Positions 18,778 through 27,046 of a DNA stretch of 64,000 bases are shown here, piece by piece. The stretch is from the NCBI RefSeq assembly GCF_002795805.1, contig NZ_CP018799.1, positions 861,001-925,000 of the forward strand, read 5' to 3'. The notes under the pieces are model-generated. The model was not told the origin of the DNA, made no database searches, and was given only the letters and a program-made list of their open reading frames with translations. How positions within the stretch are numbered: position 1 is the stretch's first letter; each line of letters opens with the position of its first letter. The position numbers were made by a program, and so were the translations under genes. This DNA is from Mariprofundus aestuarium. GTDB lineage: Bacteria > Pseudomonadota > Zetaproteobacteria > Mariprofundales > Mariprofundaceae.

Positions 18778-20082
18778 ATGCAGAACAAGGATTTCGTGAA
18801 CGGACTGCTTGATTTTATAAAGAGATCCCCAACACCGTTTCATGCTGTGCAAACCATGGTTGAGATGCTGGAGTATGCCGGCTTCAAGCGGCTGAGTGAA
18901 AAAGAGGCGTGGGGACTGAAAGGGGGGCAGGGTAGTGAGTCCTGCTTTGTTACACGCAATGACTCATCGATTATCGCATTCCGCTTAAACCAGCCACTGC
19001 TTGAACATGGCATCCATATGGTGGGAGCCCATACCGACAGCCCGTGCCTGAAGGTGAAGCCCAATCCTGAAATTACCAGCGGTGGCTACCTGCAGCTTGG
19101 CGTTGAAGTGTATGGCGGTGCTCTGCTCAACCCCTGGTTCGATCGTGACCTCTCACTGGCCGGGCGCGTCAGCTACCTGGATGAGAAGGGAGAGGTGGCA
19201 CACCGGTTGATAGACTGGGAAAAAGCGATAGCGGTAATTCCAAGTCTGGCGATTCATCTTGATCGTGAGGCCAATGAGAATCGCAAGATCAACAAACAGA
19301 CCGACCTGCCACCGCTATTGATGAAGCTGCCTGAAAACAGCGATGAACAAGTTGTGGGTTTCAGTGCAATGCTGCTGGAGATGGTCAATGGTCAGATAGC
19401 CGGTGATGGTGCTAAAGCCGTGAAGGTACTCGACTATGAGTTGAGCTTTTATGACGTTCAGGCGCCCGCAATCATTGGTCTGGAGGGTGATTTTATCGCC
19501 AGTGCCAGACTGGATAACCTGCTGAGCTGTTATACCGGCCTGATGGCCCTGATCGATCATAAAGGCCAACAGAACGCGCTGCTTGTATGCAATGACCATG
19601 AAGAGGTCGGCAGTGTCTCGGCTTCCGGAGCACAGGGGAACTTCCTGAAATCCGTACTGTCGCGTTTGTGTGACAGTGATGAAAGCTTCTCGCGCACGAT
19701 GGCATCCAGCATGATGATTTCAGCCGATAATGCACACGCCATACACCCCAATTTTGCTGACAGGCATGAGCCCAACCATGGCCCTATCATTAATGGGGGA
19801 CCCGTGATCAAGGTCAATGCCAACCAGCGTTATGCTACCAACAGTGAAAGCGGAGCCATGTTCAGACACTGGTGCGAGTTGGCCGCTGTGCCGGTGCAGT
19901 CGTTCGTGGTGCGCTCCGACATGGCCTGTGGTAGTACAATCGGCCCGATTACAGCCAATGAACTGGGTGTATCTACTGTTGATGTGGGTGTTCCGACATT
20001 TGCCATGCATTCAGTTCGTGAACTGGCTGGCCGTCTGGATGCATATTACCTTTACCGTGTGTTGAACCACTATTTTAACTAA
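18778..20082 (+). CDS. apeB: M18 family aminopeptidase
   Basis: This co-catalytic zinc aminopeptidase of the M18 (aspartyl aminopeptidase) family removes N-terminal residues from cytoplasmic peptides. The 434-residue length fits. Metal and catalytic motifs in order are [13 protein letters not shown] (His ligand and catalytic Asp), [11 protein letters not shown] (bridging Asp), [17 protein letters not shown] (Glu-Glu pair) and, near the C-terminus, [16 protein letters not shown] (His ligand). ATG 18778 has TAGGAG five bases upstream; a longer frame from 18763 is less likely. It ends before a large hairpin at 20157. Confidence 0.92.
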   Translation: MQNKDFVNGLLDFIKRSPTPFHAVQTMVEMLEYAGFKRLSEKEAWGLKGGQGSESCFVTRNDSSIIAFRLNQPLLEHGIHMVGAHTDSPCLKVKPNPEITSGGYLQLGVEVYGGALLNPWFDRDLSLAGRVSYLDEKGEVAHRLIDWEKAIAVIPSLAIHLDREANENRKINKQTDLPPLLMKLPENSDEQVVGFSAMLLEMVNGQIAGDGAKAVKVLDYELSFYDVQAPAIIGLEGDFIASARLDNLLSCYTGLMALIDHKGQQNALLVCNDHEEVGSVSASGAQGNFLKSVLSRLCDSDESFSRTMASSMMISADNAHAIHPNFADRHEPNHGPIINGGPVIKVNANQRYATNSESGAMFRHWCELAAVPVQSFVVRSDMACGSTIGPITANELGVSTVDVGVPTFAMHSVRELAGRLDAYYLYRVLNHYFN

Positions 20083-20156
20083 AGCACCTGATTATGCCGG
20101 AGGATAACTATCGGCACTCTGAAAACCTGCAGTAAAAACGGGGGCTGTCTCTTCTC

Positions 20157-20204
20157 CCCTGCGGAAAAAAGTTCCCAATCCGGAGGGAACTTTTTTCCGC
20201 AGGG
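20157..20204. terminator. Perfect 20-bp hairpin, probable terminator
   Basis: Positions 20157-20176 are the exact reverse complement of 20185-20204, with an 8-nt loop (AATCCGGA). The arms read CCCTGCGG-A6-GTTCCC and GGGAAC-T6-CCGCAGGG. The run of six T lies inside the stem rather than after it, which is not textbook for a rho-independent terminator. It could still terminate or protect the 3' end of the apeB transcript. Confidence 0.6.
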
Positions 20205-20329
20205 CAAAAAGCTCCACGCTCATCAAACATCTTAACATATTGATATTATAGTGTTTTAGTGTGAATTTCTGGTTGGCCGAAAACTTGCGAAAGTGATCCC
20301 ATGCAACTAAATTAGCAGGGGGTAGGGTT

Positions 20330-21046
20330 ATGCGACTTGGTTCTATTATTTCGGGTAAGCAGAGGTCTCAGAACAGGATCGGTGGTATAAGCCATATTCC
20401 AACGATGAAGAACAGAGCCGATTACCTCGAGACTCCTTTCAATCATCCTGAATATTCAATTAATGAAATGATTGTTATGACAGGGGCTATCCCTCTTTTT
20501 GATAAAATCGAAAGTGAGCAGATCGGAGTCATTGCCGCGCATATGAAAACCGTTCATCTGGATGCGAATCAGCAGCTTTTTGCCGAGGGTGAAAAGAGCG
20601 ACTACATCTGCTTTATCGTTTCCGGCACCGTTGATGTTGTTAAGCAGTCACAAACTGGTTTGCCTGTTTCTGTTTCAACACTTTCCCGTGGCCGCAGTAT
20701 TGGTGAGATGGCACTGATTGATGCCTTCCCTCGCTCTGCCAGTGTCATTGCCCGGACCCCATGTACCCTGCTGAAGATAACGCGTGAAAGTTTCGATAAG
20801 ATTTTAGAGGAGCGTCCCCGTGCAGGGGTTTCATTCATGAGGGCCCTCTCTCAGGGGCTTAGTTTGCATCTGCGCAGAACATCGGGACAGTTTGCAGATG
20901 CGTACGAATCGACAGGATTGGCTTCTGCTCATTCTGACACGAAAGAGGCGGCAACGAGAGTCGCTAATAAAACAACGAAACTTATTGATCTTATCATCAA
21001 CAGAAAACCTTCGAACCTGGTCCCGCTGGTCAGGCAGTATACCTGA
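20330..21046 (+). CDS. Cyclic-nucleotide-binding domain protein without DNA-binding domain
   Basis: The 238-residue product has a single cNMP-binding (CRP-like) beta-barrel from about residue 55 to 165: PLFDKIESEQIGVIAAHMKT, EGEKSDYICFIVSGTVDVV, then the phosphate-binding cassette with IGEMALIDAFPRSASVIART. The GEMAL...RSA pattern keeps the Glu and Arg that contact cyclic nucleotide in CRP. The ~70 C-terminal residues (RRTSGQFADAYEST...) show no helix-turn-helix, so it is not an ordinary CRP-type regulator. It may sense cAMP made by the class III cyclase at 53.0-54.7 kb. A 126-residue protein gene starts 20 bp downstream. Confidence 0.85.
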   Translation: MRLGSIISGKQRSQNRIGGISHIPTMKNRADYLETPFNHPEYSINEMIVMTGAIPLFDKIESEQIGVIAAHMKTVHLDANQQLFAEGEKSDYICFIVSGTVDVVKQSQTGLPVSVSTLSRGRSIGEMALIDAFPRSASVIARTPCTLLKITRESFDKILEERPRAGVSFMRALSQGLSLHLRRTSGQFADAYESTGLASAHSDTKEAATRVANKTTKLIDLIINRKPSNLVPLVRQYT

Positions 21047-21066
21047 CAGATGATATCAAAATACTG

Positions 21067-21447
21067 ATGCATATTGAGAATATTTGGCAGGATGACGGCA
21101 GTGGCCTCCACAGGAGGTATATAGGTAATCTCTCTATGTATGATGTTCTAGAAGCAACCATAGAGCTACAGGAACACCGCCGGTTCGATTCCCTTCACTA
21201 TATCATTGAAGACTACACAAGTGCTACGAATGCCCCATTTGAGTCCAGGAGCATGAAGGACTTTGGTAGTGTTGTTGAGCTTAGATCCAGAGCAAGGAGT
21301 GCTTTAAAGGTCGCAATTGTCAGCCGCAACTCACCGGAATCTACCGCTGCAGCGCACACTTTCTGTGAACAGATGAATAAATCTCATTATAAGTGCCAGG
21401 TCTTTCACTCTTTTGCCGAAGCACAAACTTGGGCAGCTGGATCATAG
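21067..21447 (+). CDS. Small SpoIIAA/STAS-like protein, function unknown
   Basis: A 126-residue soluble protein. It has alternating strands and helices (RYIGNLSMYDVLEATIEL; SLHYIIEDYTSATNAPF; ALKVAIVSRNSPESTAAA; CQVFHSFAEAQTWAAG). The ending in which a strand is followed by SFAEAQTWA resembles SpoIIAA-like proteins. The match is by pattern only. The start ATG 21067 lacks a clear Shine-Dalgarno and lies 20 bp after the cNMP-binding gene, so co-expression is likely. Confidence 0.65.
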   Translation: MHIENIWQDDGSGLHRRYIGNLSMYDVLEATIELQEHRRFDSLHYIIEDYTSATNAPFESRSMKDFGSVVELRSRARSALKVAIVSRNSPESTAAAHTFCEQMNKSHYKCQVFHSFAEAQTWAAGS

Positions 21448-21513
21448 CTTCCACAACAGCAGAGAACGGTCATGCGTTGTTCAATGGATGTGGGGGAAAT
21501 GTAAAACACTTAG

Positions 21514-22392
21514 TTAGCTGTCTCTGTTTTTCTCCAGCAGGGTTTTGACTGCAGCAAAATCCTGATCCATCAAGCTGGCATCGGCAGCGGGGGAGAAGAG
21601 CTTGGCAAGCTCACTGCCTAGTGGCAGGAGAGCCCCGTTTTTCTCGGCAGCAGCCACTACGAACTGCATATCCTTGGCCATGTGCTTGAAGGGGAACTGC
21701 GCTGGATAACTGCCCGTCTTGAACATCTCCTCCTTGAGCTGGAACAGTGTGCAGGCCAGAGGACCTGAAGCCACGGCATCAATCAGGGTTTCAGTCGCCA
21801 GTCCAGAGGATTCAGCCAGATGCAAGGCCTCAGCCATCCCCTCCATCATAATGCCCAGCAACAGGTTGATCGCCAGCTTCATGCTGGAGCCGCTGCCGAC
21901 GGGGCCGCAATAGATTACCTTCTTGCCCATGCTGAGAAGCAGGGGCTCCTGATTTCGAACAACCTCTTCCGGGCCACCGGCAAGGATGACCAGAGTACCC
22001 AACTCGGCAGGTGCTTTTGAGCCGGAGACTGGTGCATCAATCAGGGTCAGACCATGTTCAGCAAGCTTCTCTGCCCACTCCCTGGAGCAGTGTGCAGGTA
22101 CGGTGCTCATGTTGATTAGGACCTTGCCTTCACACTCACCGGCCAACAGGCCTTCATCACCATACAGAACCTCATCGACAGCCTCCTGGCCGGTCAGCAT
22201 CAGGATGATGATATCCGAGGCATCGGCCACCAGAGATGGCTTGCACGCAAACAGTGCACCGGCCTCACATAGCGTCTCAGTTTTTTCAGAGCTACGGTTG
22301 TAAACGGTAAGCGGATGACCAGCTTTAAGAATATTGGCGGCCATGGCCTGCCCCATGATGCCGATGCCGATAAATCCGATGCACTGTGTCAT
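21514..22392 (-). CDS. NAD(P)-dependent beta-hydroxyacid dehydrogenase
   Basis: The 292-residue member of the 3-hydroxyisobutyrate dehydrogenase family starts with the dinucleotide motif IGFIGIGIMGQAMAANIL. It carries the substrate signature LIDAPVSGSKAPAELGTLVILAGG and the catalytic-lysine region GSGSSMKLAINLLLG. Likely substrates are tartronate semialdehyde, succinic semialdehyde/glyoxylate or 3-hydroxyisobutyrate; sequence alone does not decide. ATG 22392 follows AGGGGATTGAAC. A 19-nt block around this start is repeated at 25270-25288, where the beginning of a second copy of the gene survives. Confidence 0.9.
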   Translation of the reverse strand: MTQCIGFIGIGIMGQAMAANILKAGHPLTVYNRSSEKTETLCEAGALFACKPSLVADASDIIILMLTGQEAVDEVLYGDEGLLAGECEGKVLINMSTVPAHCSREWAEKLAEHGLTLIDAPVSGSKAPAELGTLVILAGGPEEVVRNQEPLLLSMGKKVIYCGPVGSGSSMKLAINLLLGIMMEGMAEALHLAESSGLATETLIDAVASGPLACTLFQLKEEMFKTGSYPAQFPFKHMAKDMQFVVAAAEKNGALLPLGSELAKLFSPAADASLMDQDFAAVKTLLEKNRDS

Positions 22393-22552
22393 GTTCAATC
22401 CCCTGTATGAAATCCGGGCAGTATACTTTTTAAGCGTGCCCAAGTAATTCCCTCAGTTCCAAGGGTAAGGTGAATGATCATGGAAGGTGCTGCTGGCCAC
22501 ACCGTAGAGGCTGCATCAGCTCCTCACGCCGGGGATGTTTATTCTAAGCCCG

Positions 22553-23851
22553 CTATTGGTTTCTTCTCAGGAAAGAGATCAGGTTATCCAGATCGGCCCC
22601 TGTAATACCCTTGAATTTCATCTTGGTGCGAGCATCCGGTTTTCCTGAAACCTGCTTGACTGCATCCGATGTATTCTGGCTAAGCCAAGTATTCAGGTTG
22701 GCTTTATCCCATTTCCAGTTGCCGGAGCTCAAGGTGTCGCTGTATTTGAATCCATCCATGGTGCCAGCCTTGCGATTAAACACGCCTTTTAGGCCCGGTC
22801 CGAATTTCTTATCAGTCGAAGTAACGTTGTGGCAGGTGGCGCACTTCTTCATGGCCACCGCTTTGCCTGCAGCAGGGTCACCACGGGCAATCACTGTGAC
22901 TTTTCTCAGTTTCGTATTCGCCGCATTACCGGCGGCATCTGAAACATCATATGTCAGGGTATAGGTTCCGGGCTCGGAAGTATTGACTGAACCCGCCTTT
23001 TTGATGCTTGTTGAGATGTTGCCATCAGTCCCATCCATTGCCGTGGCTCCTGCATCAACGTAACGCATATCCTCGGTCACGGATGCTGACGCGGCGCCAT
23101 TGAGCGTAATGACGGGAGGAGTTGTGTCGACACCACGAATAACTGTCACGAACCGGGAGACGCTTTTAGCCCTGTTTCCGGCTTTGTCACTGACACTATA
23201 GGTGATCATGTAGGTGGCAGGACGTGATGTGTTAACCTCACCTTTGATGCTAATGCGACGCGTAAGGTTGCCATCGACCATGTCCCACGCCGTAGCTCCA
23301 GGGTCTGAATACTCCTCCCCCTCATTGATGGAGACGGACGCACTACCTTTGAGTTTAATCACAGGAGCCCTGGTATCGGCCTTGGTGACAGGCTTGGGAG
23401 CGGGTTCTGGTTCAGCTACGGGCTCAGAAACGGGTTCGGCTACTGTCTCGGTGACGGGCTCTGTCACAGGTGTTGGCGCAGGTTCGACAGCAGGCTGTGA
23501 TGCCGGTGCAGCTGCAGGCTCAGAAACGGCTTCAACCACCCTCACAAACCTGAAAACGGCTGCTGCTGCATTACCTGCAGCATCACTGACATTATAGGCC
23601 ACGGCATAGGTGCCGGGCTTGGCACTATCCAACGTGGTTACTGTGCGAATCTGGGACGAGATATCGCCATCCACATCATCAACTGCCTGGGCACCAGCCT
23701 CAACATAGTTACCACCAACCTGGATCGTGACGGTGTCAGCGCCGATAAGCTTGATAACGGGTGGTGTCGTGTCCGGTTTTGCAGCGATGCCGCTGGTTGG
23801 CGCAGCAAACATCAATAAAGCAGATACGACTGTAACAAATACTTTTCCCAT
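22553..23851 (-). CDS. Exported protein: three DUF5011 Ig-like repeats fused to a class I cytochrome c
   Basis: The 432-residue exported protein has a signal peptide (1-24) and three DUF5011/HYR-like Ig modules. The modules cover about 28-107, 160-238 and 243-321; each begins with a PPVIKL/APVIKL strand and holds YNVSDAAGNAA-like motifs. Modules 1 and 2 are separated by a ~50-residue Pro/Glu/Val/Thr linker. The C-terminal ~105 residues are a cytochrome c: CATCH at 337-341, GPGLKGVFNRKAG, and a likely axial Met411 (RTKMKFKGI). ATG 23851 has GGGGGA upstream; earlier ATGs lack one. A consensus-like promoter precedes it. Surface or periplasmic electron transfer is a reasonable guess. Confidence 0.88.
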   Translation of the reverse strand: MGKVFVTVVSALLMFAAPTSGIAAKPDTTPPVIKLIGADTVTIQVGGNYVEAGAQAVDDVDGDISSQIRTVTTLDSAKPGTYAVAYNVSDAAGNAAAAVFRFVRVVEAVSEPAAAPASQPAVEPAPTPVTEPVTETVAEPVSEPVAEPEPAPKPVTKADTRAPVIKLKGSASVSINEGEEYSDPGATAWDMVDGNLTRRISIKGEVNTSRPATYMITYSVSDKAGNRAKSVSRFVTVIRGVDTTPPVITLNGAASASVTEDMRYVDAGATAMDGTDGNISTSIKKAGSVNTSEPGTYTLTYDVSDAAGNAANTKLRKVTVIARGDPAAGKAVAMKKCATCHNVTSTDKKFGPGLKGVFNRKAGTMDGFKYSDTLSSGNWKWDKANLNTWLSQNTSDAVKQVSGKPDARTKMKFKGITGADLDNLISFLRRNQ

Positions 23852-23878
23852 TAGCTTTCCCCCTTTTTCCATCATCTA

Positions 23879-23906
23879 TTTATAGATAATACTGAAAAAA
23901 TGTCAA
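23879..23906 (-). promoter_or_regulatory. Sigma-70 promoter of the Ig-cytochrome c gene
   Basis: A perfect TTGACA (-35, 23906-23901) and TATAAA (-10, 23884-23879) are separated by 16 bp on the minus strand. They lie about 28 bp upstream of the chosen start, which gives a short leader. Confidence 0.6.
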
Positions 23907-23959
23907 ATACAGTACTATGATCGGTCAGCGAAATAGGGGCTGAAAATAGAATGACGGGG

Positions 23960-25186
23960 CTAACCCTTGGTGACCTGGTTGCGCCCGTTATGTTTGGATT
24001 GGTAGAGCGCTTCATCGGCAGCCTTGAATGTTGAGGCGTGATCCGTCCCCGGCTCATGTTCGGCAATACCGAAGCTGGCGGTAATGTCGATGTTTCCAAC
24101 ACTAGTTTTAAAGGATTTCATCTCAATGGAGTGGCGCAGGATTTCGGCTATGCGGAAGCTGTCTTCCATTCCAGTGTCGGGGAAGACGATACAGAACTCT
24201 TCACCTCCAATCCTTGCAGTGAGATCACTACTTCGGGCGCACACTCCAAGCAATTGCGAGATCTGTGTAAGTACTTCATCGCCGACATCGTGGCCGTGGG
24301 TGTCGTTGATTTTTTTGAAATGATCAATATCAATGACTAGGAAGCTGAATCTGGATTGCCCAAGTGATTTCAGATATTCAGCCAGAGCTCTGCGGTTGGC
24401 CATGCCTGTTAAGGGGTCGTTTCGGGCTTCGGATTCAGCCTGCTCAAGCTGTCTGGATAGTGCGGATAGTTTTTCAACCTGACCCTGAATGGTATTTTGT
24501 AATTTTGTACTGGCACTGCTCAGCTTATTACCTGCTGTCAGGATACCTTCACGCGCCTTTTGCAGCATCTCTTTTGCCTGATCAACATCATCGGGCAGTT
24601 CCTGCTCCAGCAGTGTTCTTGCCTGCTTTAACTCGGGAGATTCCTCTCCCGCCTCTGCGAGAATATCGGAAATCGCATTGATTGAAGGGGTGAAGGCATC
24701 GACAAGTTTTTGCAGTTCTCTCCGCAAGCCTGCATTGCTCTTCAGGTGTTTCTGAAGCAGTTGTTGAAGGTGGCGTGCACATTTTTGCAGGGAGTCGCCT
24801 CTTTGCGCTTTGCTGCCAATCATTTCACAGCTGCTGTCGAGCAGAGCATGGGTGGTTGGGATCTCCTGCTGGGCCTGCATAATCAGCTGCCGCCTCTGTT
24901 GTACATGCGTCTCCACGGCTACTCTGGCATCCGCTGAAATAGTGCCGCTGCTGGTGAGGCGAAGCAGAGGGGCGTGCTCAGTATCCAGCATTTTTGCAAA
25001 TTGTTGGCTGATCCAGATGTAGGTGTCGTGAGGGATGCCGGGTGCCTGCCTGATCTGCTCCAAGGTAACAATCATACGACTTGTTGTAGAGCGAAGAGTT
25101 ACATCATCAGGCATTGCGGCAAGCAGTGCTGGACGCACCGTGTCCATGTCGTCCAGCAGCTGGTTTAATAGTTCAATCTGGCTCAC
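23960..25186 (-). CDS. Diguanylate cyclase (GGDEF) with helical N-terminal domain
   Basis: The 408-residue soluble protein is expected to make c-di-GMP. The N-terminal ~235 residues are helical, with no recognised sensor domain, ending in a coiled coil (LQNTIQGQVEKLSALSRQLE). The C-terminal ~160 residues are a GGDEF domain starting DPLTGMANRRAL. The active site reads GGEEF, and an RxxD product-inhibition site (RSSD) lies five residues before it. The start is GTG at 25186 with only a weak AGAAG. It overlaps the stop of a 30-codon ORF by the four bases GTGA, so translation may be coupled. Confidence 0.9.
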   Translation of the reverse strand: MSQIELLNQLLDDMDTVRPALLAAMPDDVTLRSTTSRMIVTLEQIRQAPGIPHDTYIWISQQFAKMLDTEHAPLLRLTSSGTISADARVAVETHVQQRRQLIMQAQQEIPTTHALLDSSCEMIGSKAQRGDSLQKCARHLQQLLQKHLKSNAGLRRELQKLVDAFTPSINAISDILAEAGEESPELKQARTLLEQELPDDVDQAKEMLQKAREGILTAGNKLSSASTKLQNTIQGQVEKLSALSRQLEQAESEARNDPLTGMANRRALAEYLKSLGQSRFSFLVIDIDHFKKINDTHGHDVGDEVLTQISQLLGVCARSSDLTARIGGEEFCIVFPDTGMEDSFRIAEILRHSIEMKSFKTSVGNIDITASFGIAEHEPGTDHASTFKAADEALYQSKHNGRNQVTKG

Positions 25187-25275
25187 TGAATCTTCTCTGA
25201 AGTTAGCAGGTACCTATTGGCAGCCATAGCTTTCCCCGCAAAGCCGAGGCCGTTAAAAACGATGCGCTGCGTCAT
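25183..25275 (-). pseudogene. 30-codon leader ORF, relic of the beta-hydroxyacid dehydrogenase 5' end
   Basis: ATG 25275 opens a 30-codon frame. Its first 20 residues (MTQRIVFNGLGFAGKAMAAN) line up with the start of the dehydrogenase at 22392 (MTQCIGFIGIGIMGQAMAAN), including the ribosome-binding site: AGGGGATTGAAC is identical. After the AAN the resemblance stops, and the frame runs to a TGA that overlaps the GTG start of the diguanylate cyclase. The dinucleotide motif is degraded (GLGFAG). It is either a dead fragment of a lost paralogue or has been kept as a translated leader. Confidence 0.65.
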
Positions 25276-25336
25276 GTTCAATCCCCTGTTAGAAACGATT
25301 TAGCAGATCATAAATCGTTATGTTTGAATGTGTCAT

Positions 25337-26860
25337 CTAAAAATTAAATATGATAACACCTGACACTAATGTACAGACAATGAAATAGGGCAGGGCCATG
25401 TAAACCATGCGACCGTAACCCAGGCGTATGCGTGGGGCGATTGCGGACATGAGAAGGAACAGAAAAGCTGCCTGGCCATTGGGGGTGGACATGCTTGGAA
25501 TTCCGGTTCCCATCACCACTGCTACGGATTGAGCATCGAAAATTTCACGTGTTATCAGGCCCTGATCCAGAAGCAACTTTATTTGATCCATGTAAATCGT
25601 TGCGACAAATACATTGTCACTGATCGCGGATAAAAAGCCATTGGTGAGGAATACCATAAAGATCTGTTGTCGGCCTTCCAGTCCAAGCACCCACTGCATG
25701 ACCGGCTCGAACATCGACTGACTCTGTATCATAGCCACCAATACATAAAATATGACCAGCAGTGCCGCGAAGGGAAGCCCCGGTGTGAAGGCTTCTGCGA
25801 TTTTATGTTCATCTGTTACGCCGGTCATTGCAGATGCAAGGATGATAACGGCCAAACCGATAAGGCCAATTTCCGCAAGATGCATTGAGAGTGCAGCTAC
25901 CATCAGTGCCGCTATGACCGCCTGAAAAATCATCACCAGTCGATGCCCTTTTGTGGTGGCTTCGCGTAGTTTCCTATCTTCATCAGCCAAGATCTGTCTG
26001 ACATTAACCGGTAGCTCTGCACCATAATTAAACCAGCGAAACCTCTCAATCACCAGACAGGTTAATATGCCGGCAAGCAGTGTGGGAATGGTGGCTGGTG
26101 AGACATGTGAGATGAAAGCCATGAAATCCCATCCGGCTTCACTTCCTATAACCAGGTTCTCCGGTTCTCCTACCAGGGTGCAGACGCCGCCGATGGCAGT
26201 ACCAATGGCACCGTGCATCAGCAGACCACGCAGGAATGCCCGAAAATTATCCAAATCTTCACGATGCAGTTCATCGATGTGCCCATCATCCGGATCCGGA
26301 TCATCGTGATAGCCTACTTTTGAGATTACTTTTTCGTATACATCATAAAAGCTTGTGGCAATGGCAATGAGTATTGCCAATATGGTGAGTGCATCAAGGA
26401 ACGCAGACATGATGGCCACAACAGAGATCGTGAAAACATTCAGCACGATACGCGACTGAATACCCAGCAATATATGATTGATCAAACGGAACAGCACATC
26501 ACGGAGAAAGTGAACACCAGCCACCATAAAGATGACGAGCAATATCACAGGCAGGCCATGTTCAACCTGCTCATAAACCCTATGCGTATCCGTCAGGTGC
26601 AGGAGAAGAGCCTGAATTGCGAGCAGGCCACCAGGTTGCAGGGGGAAGCATTTCAGCGCCATTGCCAAGGTTCCAATGAACTCGATGAGAATGAACCAGG
26701 AGGTGAGCCAGGGACCAACAGTGAAATAAAGCAGTACGTTCAGTGCGAGACAAAACAGAACAACCTTTTTGTACCAGAGTGGTGTGCGGCCAAGGAAGAG
26801 GTGCAGGGGGGTGGAGGCAAGCTGGTGTACGGGGGGTGAAGCAAGTTCGGTGCTGCTCAT
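25337..26860 (-). CDS. nhaB: Na+/H+ antiporter NhaB
   Basis: The 507-residue integral membrane protein exchanges Na+ for H+ across the inner membrane. It matches NhaB along its length: the N-terminal FLGRTPLWYKKVVLFCLALN, then FPLQPGGLLAIQALLLHLT, VFTISVVAIMSAFLDALTILA and the central TAIGGVCTLVGEPENLVIG. The C-terminal GIPSMSTPNGQAAFLFLL is also present. About a dozen membrane segments are expected. The start has GGAG at good spacing. The 3' neighbour in the same direction is the dehydrogenase relic plus diguanylate cyclase. Confidence 0.95.
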   Translation of the reverse strand: MSSTELASPPVHQLASTPLHLFLGRTPLWYKKVVLFCLALNVLLYFTVGPWLTSWFILIEFIGTLAMALKCFPLQPGGLLAIQALLLHLTDTHRVYEQVEHGLPVILLVIFMVAGVHFLRDVLFRLINHILLGIQSRIVLNVFTISVVAIMSAFLDALTILAILIAIATSFYDVYEKVISKVGYHDDPDPDDGHIDELHREDLDNFRAFLRGLLMHGAIGTAIGGVCTLVGEPENLVIGSEAGWDFMAFISHVSPATIPTLLAGILTCLVIERFRWFNYGAELPVNVRQILADEDRKLREATTKGHRLVMIFQAVIAALMVAALSMHLAEIGLIGLAVIILASAMTGVTDEHKIAEAFTPGLPFAALLVIFYVLVAMIQSQSMFEPVMQWVLGLEGRQQIFMVFLTNGFLSAISDNVFVATIYMDQIKLLLDQGLITREIFDAQSVAVVMGTGIPSMSTPNGQAAFLFLLMSAIAPRIRLGYGRMVYMALPYFIVCTLVSGVIIFNF

Positions 26861-27046
26861 TTATTTCTCCATTATTCACTTGCTGCGGCATACTAAAGAA
26901 AGAAATAATTTCATAAAGGGTTAAACGCAAGGTGATGAGTTACTTCCAATCCCATTCTTGCATCATGCGAAAAAGTCGATGCTCCTGTGTTACGAATTTT
27001 GTAAAGGGGCGCTAGAGCAGCCTACCCATAGAGACCATCACTAGCA

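Noticed and set aside
23340-23600. Pro/Glu/Val/Thr-coding repeat tract as a possible CRISPR or satellite
   Set aside because: The repeats are short, irregular and in frame; they encode the linker between Ig-like modules.
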